From assembly GCA_963779805.1 (NCBI GenBank), contig CAVZZN010000008.1, forward strand, positions 1-64,000: a DNA stretch of 64,000 nt, given 5' to 3'. Origin of the DNA: CAIWHR01 sp963779805. Lineage in GTDB: Bacteria; Pseudomonadota; Gammaproteobacteria; Burkholderiales; Casimicrobiaceae. Below the pieces are notes generated by a model that worked only from the letters and a program-made list of their open reading frames with translations, had not been told where the DNA came from and ran no database searches. Every line of letters begins with the position of its first letter. Position 1 is the stretch's first letter. Below are positions 45,978-53,647 of this stretch, piece by piece. The position numbers and the translations under genes are program-made.

Positions 45978-46071
45978 CGACGCGCAACGACCGGCCCGCC
46001 GCGCAGCACGGACACGCAGAGTCGAGCCGACGTGCGTCCGAGCGCTGCCGCGTCGGCGCGATGCCCGTTGC

Positions 46072-46755
46072 CTACGGCTTCGACACCACGCCCTGCTCCA
46101 CCGCCCACACCGCGACCTGCACGCGGCTCGAAAGCCCGAGCTTGCGCAGGATGTGCTGCACGTGGATCTTCACCGTGCTCTCGGCGACGCCGAGATCGCG
46201 CGCGATCTCCTTGTTGCTCGCGCCGCGCGCGAGATGCCCGACGATCTCGCGCTCGCGCGGCGAGAGGACCGGCTCCGCCGCCGGGTCGGGCGCCGGTGCG
46301 CAGCTCGCGCAGGAGCTTCTTGTTCATCTCGGGCGACATCACCGATTCGCCCTCCGCGGCTCGCCGCAGCGAAGCGATCAGGAAATCGCTGTCGATGTTC
46401 TTGAGCAGATAGCCCAGCGCACCGGAACGCAGCGCCGCCATCAGGTCGTCCGCGTCCTCGGACACCGTGAGCAGCACGATGTGGGTGCCGGGCGCTTCCT
46501 TGAGGATCGCCTGCATCGCCTCGATGCCCGAGATCCCCGGCATGTGCAGATCGAGCAGCACGACGTCGGGACTGCGTCGCGAGCGCCGTCTTGATGCCTT
46601 CGAACCCGTCCGCCGCTTCGCCCACGACGGCGAAGTCCGGCACGCGACCGAGGAGCGCGATGATCCCGCGCCGGAAGAGCGTGTGATCGTCGATGACGAC
46701 GACGCGGATGCGTCCGCCGGACGGCTGCGCCGTCGACCTGTGCCGCGTCGGTCAT
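46072..46755 (-). CDS. narL: Nitrate/nitrite response regulator NarL (several frameshifts)
   Basis: NarL is the response regulator phosphorylated by NarX. ATG 46755 gives MTDAAQVDGAAVRRT; the receiver domain appears in pieces (PDFAVVGEAADGFEGIKTAL, DVVLLDLHMPGISGIEAMQA with the phospho-Asp, HIVLLTVSEDADDLMAALRS, YLLKNIDSDFLIASLRRAAE). The LuxR-type HTH near 46090-46260 is readable only after frame changes, ending EQGVVSKP at the TAG at 46072-46074. At least three indels (near 46690, 46570 and 46290). It overlaps the narX stop by 4 bases. Confidence 0.93.
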
Positions 46756-48770
46756 GCCGCCCTCGCGGCGCTTGCCGGCGCGGGATCGTCGGCATCCGCG
46801 GCGTCGCCCTGCCCGCCGGCGGACGCGACATCGCGCGCCGCGGCCCCGGGGGCGTGATCGCGAAGCGACGACACGGGAAGATCGAGCACGACGGTGGTGC
46901 CCTGCCCCGGCTGCGACTCCACGCGCAGGCGGCCGCCGATCCGATGCGCACGCTCGCGCATGATGCGCAGGCCGACGTGATCCGAATCGGCTCCGGGCGC
47001 CCGGCCCACGTCGAAGCCGCGGCCGTCGTCGCGCACCACGAAGCGGTAACCCGGACCGCGCACGAGCTCGAACTGCACCTCCGTTGCGTGCGCGTGCTTG
47101 CGCACGTTCGACAGCGCCTCCTGCAGGATGTGCATCACCTGCAGCTGGTCGTCGGGGGCGAGCGGCACGGCGGCGCCGCTCGCGACGAACGAGGTGGCGA
47201 TGCCCGTCTGGTGCTGGAACTTGGCGAGCTGGGTGCGGATCGCGTGCTCGACGTCGCCCTCGCCGACGCGCGTGCGGAAATGGACCAGGAGCTCGCGCAC
47301 GTCGGCGTAGGACTCCTGCACGCCCGCCTCGATCTCGGCGACCACCGCCTGCGTCTCGTCGTACTTCCCCGCGACGAGCGACTGGCGCAGCATCTGCACC
47401 TGCAGGTTCAGGAACGCGAGCGACTGTGCGATCGAATCGTGCAGCTCCTGCGCGAGCAGGTTGCGCTCCTCGGCGATGGCGAGCTCGCGATCGCGCGAGG
47501 CGAGCCGCACGCTTTCGATGGCGACGCCAAGGTGCTGCCCGAGGCTCTCGAGCATGTGCCGTTCCTCGCTCGACGTGTCGTGCGCCTCGCGATAGAACAG
47601 GTTGAACACGCCGAGCACCTGCTTCTGCGCGGCGATGGGATAGGCAGCGACGGTCTGGAACCCCGCCTCCCGGCAGCCCGTGCGCGTAACGGTGACGGGG
47701 AGGCGCTTGCCGCCGATGAAGTGCACGATGGACGCATTCCTGAGGGCACTCTCGCCGCATGCGCACTCGCCGCTCGCGAGGCATTGCTCGCGTTCCACGA
47801 ACCCTGCGGGCACGCCTTCGGCCACGAACAGGTGCAGCGTATCGCCGGTACGCGCCGCAAGCCGCACCGCACCTGCCGGGGCACCGGTCGCCGCGAGCAC
47901 CCGGCGCAGGAATCCGCGCGCGAGATCCTCCTGCGTGCCGAGCGCGTTCAGGAACGCCGTCATGTCGTAGAGCGTGGACACGCGCGCGTTCTGCTGCTCG
48001 AGCGAGCGCGTCTTCTGCGCGACGCGATCCTCGAGATAGCGATAGGACTCCTCGAGCGATTCCGCCATGTGGTTGAACCCGGCGGCCAGCGCCCCGAACT
48101 CGTCGTTGGACTCCACCGGCACGCGCGCGGCGAAGTCGCCCTGGGCCATGCGCTGCAGGCCGTCGTGCAGCTGATGCACGGGGCGGATGATGAACACGAA
48201 CGCGAGATAGATGAGCGCCACCGCGCCGGCGATCGCGAGCGCGAGCAGCGCGAGCTGGATGCTGCGCAGGAGCGAGGTCGTCTGGTCGATGTCGCGTTCC
48301 AGCGTGACCACGAGCTGGTTCACGATCGCGACGAAGCGCTCGAACTCGGGGCGCGTGACGTCGAGCGGAGCGCCGGCAGCCGTCGCCAGCAGCCGCGGCG
48401 AAAGCCGCGCCCACGCGCGATCGAAATCGGTGAATGCCGCCGCGATGCTCGCCGTGCGCGGCACGAACAGCGGACGCGCGGGATCGCCCACGCGCAGCGT
48501 CGCCACGACCTGGTCGAACTCGGCGATCTCCTTCGCGATCAGGCGCCCGGTGTCGCCATCGACTTCGCCGTGCCGGATCTCCTGCGTGAGATAGGCGAGG
48601 CGATAGGTGCGCATGCGCAGGCTGCCCGCATCGTTGATCGCCGCCGCGCTGCCCTCGAGGCGCCAGGACACGAGCAGCGTCAGCCCGATCGACGCGAGCG
48701 CGATGACCAGCGCGAGGATCTGGATCCCGACGAGCTTGGCGCTGAGCTTCTGGGGACGGGCGATGGGCAT
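46752..48770 (-). CDS. narX: Nitrate/nitrite sensor histidine kinase NarX
   Basis: A 672-residue membrane sensor kinase. Helix 1 is LVGIQILALVIALASIGLTL. The periplasmic P-box reads DAGSLRMRTYRLA, the nitrate-binding signature of NarX/NarQ. Helix 2 (LLALAIAGAVALIYLAFVFI) leads into a HAMP domain, then a GAF-like central module with a Cys cluster (CLASGECACGES). The HPK7-type H-box is AQELHDSIAQSLAFLNLQVQ, and the ATPase domain has LQEALSNVRKHAHA and VRDDGRGFDVG. Intact. It is co-transcribed with narL, but a catabolic cassette separates the pair from narK-narGHJI. Confidence 0.96.
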   Translation of the reverse strand: MPIARPQKLSAKLVGIQILALVIALASIGLTLLVSWRLEGSAAAINDAGSLRMRTYRLAYLTQEIRHGEVDGDTGRLIAKEIAEFDQVVATLRVGDPARPLFVPRTASIAAAFTDFDRAWARLSPRLLATAAGAPLDVTRPEFERFVAIVNQLVVTLERDIDQTTSLLRSIQLALLALAIAGAVALIYLAFVFIIRPVHQLHDGLQRMAQGDFAARVPVESNDEFGALAAGFNHMAESLEESYRYLEDRVAQKTRSLEQQNARVSTLYDMTAFLNALGTQEDLARGFLRRVLAATGAPAGAVRLAARTGDTLHLFVAEGVPAGFVEREQCLASGECACGESALRNASIVHFIGGKRLPVTVTRTGCREAGFQTVAAYPIAAQKQVLGVFNLFYREAHDTSSEERHMLESLGQHLGVAIESVRLASRDRELAIAEERNLLAQELHDSIAQSLAFLNLQVQMLRQSLVAGKYDETQAVVAEIEAGVQESYADVRELLVHFRTRVGEGDVEHAIRTQLAKFQHQTGIATSFVASGAAVPLAPDDQLQVMHILQEALSNVRKHAHATEVQFELVRGPGYRFVVRDDGRGFDVGRAPGADSDHVGLRIMRERAHRIGGRLRVESQPGQGTTVVLDLPVSSLRDHAPGAAARDVASAGGQGDAADADDPAPASAARAA

Positions 48771-48956
48771 GCCGATACACGGGGCCTGGGTGCGTCAGCA
48801 TGCGGCACCCACGCTCGGGGTGCCATGACGTGCATCAAAGCGTGTCACGGGGGGCGTTACGCCGGCCGATGGCACACTACGCTGTCCGCGAGCAATTGCC
48901 CGGGACAATGGACCGTGCCGGCGGGCGCGGCGCGTCTCTCGCAGGGAAGGTAGCCG

Positions 48957-50024
48957 ATGCAGATCCTGGACGCACGCGTGGCACGCGCAACGCTCACCGT
49001 GGGGCTGGTGGCGCTCGTCCTCTACGGCGTGTTCCTCGTGCGCAAGACGATCTTCGTCTTCATCCTCGCGCTCTTCGTGAGCTACATGATCGCGCCCCTC
49101 GTGCGCGCGCTCGACCGGCACCGCCCGCGCCGGGTCGCGCCGATCGCATCGGTAGTGGCCGCCTTCGCGTTGGCTGTTCGCCGTGGTCGTGGCCGTGCTC
49201 GCGTTCGTGGGTCCCATCGTCGCCAACCAGGCCACGAGCCTCGTCGACCAGCTCCCGAAGTGGGCGCAGCGCGCGAGCGATCAGGGCGAGCTGCCCTTGC
49301 CGCGCATTCTCGAATCGTTCCGGCCGTCCATCGAGGAAGCGGTGCGCGAGGTCCGCAGGGGCGCCACCGGGCAGCGCGCTGCCGTTCCTGCGCGGCGCCG
49401 GCGAGCAGGTCGTGCACCTCGCAGGCAACCTGCCGCTGCTCATCCTGATCCCGATCCTCGCCTTCATCTTCGTGAGCGATGCGGTGGCGATACGCACGCG
49501 CCTGCTCGCGCTCGTGCGTTCGTCGGCGCTGCGCGCGCGTGCCACCGGCGTGGTCGACGACGTCGACACGCTGCTGGGCGCGTACGCGCGCGCTCTCTCC
49601 CTGCTTTCGCTCGCGACCTTCGTTGCGTATTCCGCATTCTTCCTGCTCACCGCCGTGCCGTTCGGCGTGCTGCTCGCCGCGATCGCGGCCGTGCTCGAGT
49701 TCATTCCGTTCATCGGACCGCTCGCGGCGGGCGTCGCTCGCCGTCGCCGTGGCAGCGATCGCGGGCTACGACCACCTGTTGTGGATCGTGCTGTTCGTGA
49801 TCGCGTATCGCGGGTTCCAGGACTACATCCTCTCGCCGCGGCTCCTGAGCGGGGGCGTGAAGCTGCACCCGGCGCTCGTGATCTTCGCGTTCCTCGCCGG
49901 TGAGGAGATCGCCGGCGTGCCGGGGATGTTCCTCGCCGTCCCCGCGCTCGCGATTGCGCTCGCCCTCGTCCGCGCCGTGCTCGCGCGCGCGACGGCATCA
50001 GGGCCGGGCACGCCGGGACCTTAG
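48957..50024 (+). CDS. AI-2E family (PerM-like) permease (frameshifted)
   Basis: A membrane protein of the AI-2E/PerM family (about 355 residues, seven or eight helices). ATG 48957 gives MQILDARVARATLTVGLVAL and VFILALFVSYMIAPLVRALD. Frame changes near 49175, 49370 and 49735 interrupt it, but the family blocks continue: VGPIVANQATSLVDQLPKWA, LLILIPILAFIFVSDAVAIR, AVLEFIPFIGPLAAGV and GFQDYILSPRLLSGGVKLHP. Members are efflux or Na+/H+ antiport-like proteins; the actual substrate is unknown. Confidence 0.86.
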
Positions 50025-50070
50025 CGGGCACGGCAGGGACGCGTGATCACCGCACGTTAGACTTGCGGTC

Positions 50071-51702
50071 GTGAACGCTCGCGCCGCCGCCCTCCTCGCC
50101 GAGCTCTTCAGGCAGTCGCCGCTGCGGCATGCGACGTATCGCCTGTTCTACGCGGGCTCGATCGGCTCGGCGCTGGGCTACACGATGCAGGCGACGCTCG
50201 CCGCATGGCTGATGGCGACGCTCACGCCGTCGGCGCTGATGGTCGCACTGGTCCAGACCGCGAGCACCGCGCCGTCGCTGCTGTTCGGCCTCATCGCGGG
50301 ATCCATCGCGGACCTCGTCGATCGCCGCCGCGTCGTGCTGTGGACGCAGATCGTGTTGCTGCTGGCCACGGCGCTGCTGGGTGTCGCGACGCTCACCGGC
50401 TACATCGGCCCGACCACGCTGCTCCTGCTCACCTTTCTGATCGGCGGCACCTTCACCTTCTTCCAGCCGGCACAGCAGGCCGCGGTGAACGATCTCGTCG
50501 CCCGCGCCGACGTGCCGCGTGCGGTGGCACTCGGCGCGGTGGCGTTCAATCTCGCGCGGGCGATCGGTCCCGGCCTCGCCGGTGCGCTCGCGGCCTGGAT
50601 CGGCACCGGCAGCGCGCTCATCGCGGGTGCGTTGCTGTTCATCGTGATGATCGCCGCCGTCAAGCGCTGGACGAGTCCGGCGCGCAGCCTGCCGGGCGTC
50701 CCGGAAACCATTTTCGCCGGGGTCCGCAGCGGCCTGCGCTACGCGCGGCATTCGCCGTTGATGCGTCCGCTGATCGTGCGCAACGTCAGCTTCAGCGTGT
50801 GCGCGAGCGCGCTGTGGGCGTTGCTCCCGGTCATCGCCCGCGACCAGCTCGGGCTCGGTGCGGGCGGATTCGGCATGCTGTCGGCCGCGTTCGGCACAGG
50901 GGCCGTCGTCGGCGCACTGTCGATCCCGCGCCAGCTGCAGCGCGTCCATCTCAACACGGTGATCACGGCAGCGGGGCTCGTGTGGGTCGCGTCGACGCTG
51001 CTGATCGCCGCAACCACGCTGACGCCGGTTGCGCTCGTCGGGATGCTCGGCGCGGGCAGCGCGTGGGTCGGCGTGCTCGCGAGCCTGTCCGCGGGCGTGC
51101 AAAGCGTTGCTCCCGCCTGGGTGCGTGCGCGAGCGGTTGCGATGAACCTCGTCGCCGTGCAGGCGAGCCTCGCGGTCGGCAGTGCCGCGTGGGGCTGGCT
51201 CGCGTCGGTCACCGGCATCCGCATCGCGGTCGCCGCCTCCGCAGGCTGCATGGCCTTGCTGCTGATCATCAATCGCAAGGTGCGGGTGCGCCTGGGCGAG
51301 GAAGCAGACGTGCTGCCCGGAACACAGATGCCTGCGCTCGCGCTCGACGAGATCCCCTCGCCGGACGAAGGTCCCGTGCTGATCCAGATCGAGTACCAGA
51401 TCCCGCCGCAGCATCGAAGCGAGTTCGTGGATGCCGTGCATGCGCTCGAGGGCACGCGCCGCCGCAACGGCGCAACCGACTGGCGCGTCTTCCGAGACCT
51501 CTCCGACGAGAACCGGTTCGTCGAGCGCTACATCATCCCGTCGTGGGCCGAATACGAGCGCTTGCGCAGCCGGATGACGATGGCCGATCGCAAGCTGCAC
51601 GCACGCGTGGCCGAGCTGCAGGAACCCGGGAGCGCAATCCGCATCTCACGCTTCATCGGCCTCGACGCCGGCGATCGCGCGGCCACCGGCGGCCATATCT
51701 GA
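50071..51702 (+). CDS. MFS transporter with C-terminal ABM-like domain
   Basis: A 543-residue fusion. Residues 1-410 form an EntS/DHA3-type MFS exporter (YRLFYAGSIGSALGYTMQAT, GLIAGSIADLVDRRRVVLWT, TFFQPAQQAAVNDLVARADV, RAVALGAVAFNLARAIGPGL). Residues 435-530 form a soluble dimeric alpha/beta domain of antibiotic-biosynthesis-monooxygenase type (VLIQIEYQIPPQHRSEFVDA, RRRNGATDWRVFRDLSDENR, RYIIPSWAEYERL). GTG 50071 is the start. Such MFS-ABM fusions occur in databases as MFS transporters of unknown substrate. Intact and monocistronic. Confidence 0.88.
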   Translation: MNARAAALLAELFRQSPLRHATYRLFYAGSIGSALGYTMQATLAAWLMATLTPSALMVALVQTASTAPSLLFGLIAGSIADLVDRRRVVLWTQIVLLLATALLGVATLTGYIGPTTLLLLTFLIGGTFTFFQPAQQAAVNDLVARADVPRAVALGAVAFNLARAIGPGLAGALAAWIGTGSALIAGALLFIVMIAAVKRWTSPARSLPGVPETIFAGVRSGLRYARHSPLMRPLIVRNVSFSVCASALWALLPVIARDQLGLGAGGFGMLSAAFGTGAVVGALSIPRQLQRVHLNTVITAAGLVWVASTLLIAATTLTPVALVGMLGAGSAWVGVLASLSAGVQSVAPAWVRARAVAMNLVAVQASLAVGSAAWGWLASVTGIRIAVAASAGCMALLLIINRKVRVRLGEEADVLPGTQMPALALDEIPSPDEGPVLIQIEYQIPPQHRSEFVDAVHALEGTRRRNGATDWRVFRDLSDENRFVERYIIPSWAEYERLRSRMTMADRKLHARVAELQEPGSAIRISRFIGLDAGDRAATGGHI

Positions 51703-51820
51703 CGCCCTGTAGGGGTGGCCTTACCTCGTTTCCCCCGTTCTGCCGACAGCCCGCGCAGGGTCTTCGCGCGATAGTGCATGGCACTGCGCCGTCCGGGCGC
51801 GCCACCATTTGGAGACCGAC

Positions 51821-52642
51821 ATGAACAACACCCTACGGACGCTGATGGCTGTCGCGGGGCTCGCGGCCGCGACCCAGGCCGCCGCCCAAGTCACGTTCTA
51901 CGAGCGACCCGGCTTCAACGGTCAGTCGTTCACGACCGAGCGCCCCGTTGCCAACCTCCAGCGCTTCGGCTTCAACGACCGCGCGTCGTCCGCGGTGGTC
52001 AACGACGGCCGCTGGCAGGTCTGCGAGGACGCGCGCTTCGACGGCCGTTGCGTGGTCCTCGAACGCGGCGAATACCCGAACTTGCGCGCGATGGGGCTCA
52101 ACAACCAGATCTCGTCCGTGCGCATGGTCGGCCCGGACCGCGTCGCGCGCGACGCCAACGACGAGCGGCACGGTTACGCGACCCACGATGCGCAGTACCG
52201 GCGTCATCGCGGCGAGCGGCTGTTCACGGTGCCGGTATCCGCCGTGCATGCGGTGGTGACCCAGCAGAACCAGCATTGCTGGGTCGAGCGCCAGCAGGTG
52301 CAGAACGGCGGCGATCCGAACGCGGGCATCGCGGGCGCAGTGGTCGGCGGCGTGCTGGGCGGCATCATCGGCCACCAGTTCGGCGGCGGGCGCGGCAACG
52401 ACGTCGCGACGGGCGCGGGTGCGGTGGGCGGTGCGCTGCTCGGCTCCAACGTCGCGCGCAACAACTCCGGCGGCGAGGTCGCGACGCAGGACGTGCAGCG
52501 CTGCGAGCGGGTCTCGGGCCACGCGCGGCCCGACTACTGGGACGTGACGTACAACTACCGCGGCGTCGAGCACCACGTGCAGATGACCTCGCCGCCGGGC
52601 GATACGATCACCGTCAACGCCGACGGCGAACCGCGGGTCTGA
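51821..52642 (+). CDS. Exported beta/gamma-crystallin plus glycine-zipper protein
   Basis: A 273-residue envelope protein. ATG 51821 (MNNTLRTLMAVAGLAAATQA, signal peptide) is preceded by GGAGA and preferred to ATG 51809. The mature N-terminus is a crystallin-like domain with two Greek-key motifs (VTFYERPGFNGQSFTTERPV, WQVCEDARFDGRCVVLERGE). The C-terminal half has a glycine-zipper 2TM segment (GIAGAVVGGVLGGIIGHQFG) and a cell-surface antigen-like end (DVQRCERVSG, WDVTYNYRGVEHHVQMTSPP). Probably outer-membrane-associated and stress-related; function inferred only. Confidence 0.88.
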   Translation: MNNTLRTLMAVAGLAAATQAAAQVTFYERPGFNGQSFTTERPVANLQRFGFNDRASSAVVNDGRWQVCEDARFDGRCVVLERGEYPNLRAMGLNNQISSVRMVGPDRVARDANDERHGYATHDAQYRRHRGERLFTVPVSAVHAVVTQQNQHCWVERQQVQNGGDPNAGIAGAVVGGVLGGIIGHQFGGGRGNDVATGAGAVGGALLGSNVARNNSGGEVATQDVQRCERVSGHARPDYWDVTYNYRGVEHHVQMTSPPGDTITVNADGEPRV

Positions 52643-52660
52643 TCGAAGGACACGCAGCAT

Positions 52661-52724
52661 CGAACGATCGCCTTGCTGAACGATCGTCAACCATCCGAAC
52701 GGATCGTCGCCCCCGAACGAACGT
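52661..52724. repeat. GAACGATCG-type short direct repeats
   Basis: CGAACGATCG (52661), TGAACGATCG (52677), CGAACGGATCG (52697) and CGAACGAACG (52715) are spaced 16-20 bases in the gap after the crystallin gene. They resemble half of the GAACGATCGTTC palindrome over the LexA-like gene but lack the GTTC half. They may be coincidental or a degenerate operator array. Confidence 0.4.
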
Positions 52725-52771
52725 CACCCTTCGAGCGACCGGCGACGATCCGGTGATCCGGACTCCCTCAC

Positions 52772-52797
52772 GCGGCCCTGCGGGGCCGCATTTTTTT
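52772..52797 (+). terminator. Rho-independent terminator after the crystallin gene
   Basis: GCGGCCC pairs with GGGCCGC around a short loop (52772-52789), followed by seven T residues at 52791-52797. This is a textbook intrinsic terminator, placed about 130 bases after the crystallin-like gene and 68 bases before the aldolase. Confidence 0.85.
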
Positions 52798-52864
52798 GGC
52801 GTGGCGAAGCCGTGCCGCACCGTGCGATCATTCGCGTGACCTCACTTCTGCGAAAGACGCGACC

Positions 52865-53631
52865 ATGGACCTGCCAGGAAATGCCTTCAAGCGCGCGATC
52901 ACCTCGGGCCGATTGCAGGTCGGCCTCTGGTGCAGCCTCGCGCATCACTACAGCCTCGAGGTGGTCGCCGGCGCCGGCTTCGACTGGCTGCTGCTCGACA
53001 CGGAGCACTCGCCGAACGATCTGGAATCGGTGCTGGTGCAGCTGCAGGCGACGGCAGCCTATCCCGGAACGCCCATCGTGCGCGTGCCCTGGAACGACAT
53101 GGTCACCGTGAAGCGCGTGCTCGACCTCGGCGCGCAGACGCTGCTCGTGCCCTACGTGCAGAACGCCGCCGAAGCCCAGGCCGCCGTCGCCTTCACCCGC
53201 TACCCCCCGGCCGGCCTGCGCGGCGTGGCGGGAACCACGCGCGCGACGCGCTTCGGTCGCATCGGCGACTATGCGCGAGTCGCCGCGCGGGAGCTGTGCG
53301 TGCTGGTGCAGGTCGAGACGAAGACCGCCCTGGACGAGATCGAGGCGATCGCCGCGGTCCCCGGCGTGGACGGCATCTTCATCGGGCCCGCCGACCTGCA
53401 TGCCTCGCTCGGCTTTCCGGGCGAGACCGCGAATCCCAAGCGGTGCTGCCCCTGATCGACGATGCGATCGCGCGCATCCGCCGTGCGGGCAAGGCGCCCG
53501 GCATCCTCACCGCGGACGAGACGCTCGCGCGACGCTACATCGATGCCGGAGCGCTGTTCGTCGCCGTCGGCTCGGACGTGGGCATCCTCGCGCGCGGCGC
53601 CGACGCGCTCGCGCTCAAGTTCAAGCCCTGA
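52865..53631 (+). CDS. hpaI: HpcH/HpaI-family aldolase (one frameshift)
   Basis: A class II, metal-dependent pyruvate aldolase (4-hydroxy-2-oxoheptane-1,7-dioate aldolase type). ATG 52865 gives MDLPGNAFKRAITSGRLQVG, then GLWCSLAHHYSLEVVAGAGF, WLLLDTEHSPNDL, PIVRVPWNDMVTVKRVLDLG, VLVQVETKTALDEIEAIAAV and IFIGPADLHASLGFPG. A frame break near 53440 precedes LIDDAIARIRRAGKAPGILT and a normal C-terminus. It would perform the step after HpaH (40452-41234), although the two genes are 12 kb apart. Confidence 0.9.
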
Positions 53632-53647
53632 CGCACGCAATGGCGCG

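Noticed and set aside
46467..48953. An 828-codon plus-strand open frame opposite narX-narL
   Set aside because: The minus strand encodes a complete NarX with P-box, H-box and ATPase motifs; the plus frame is a His/Glu/Arg-rich shadow.
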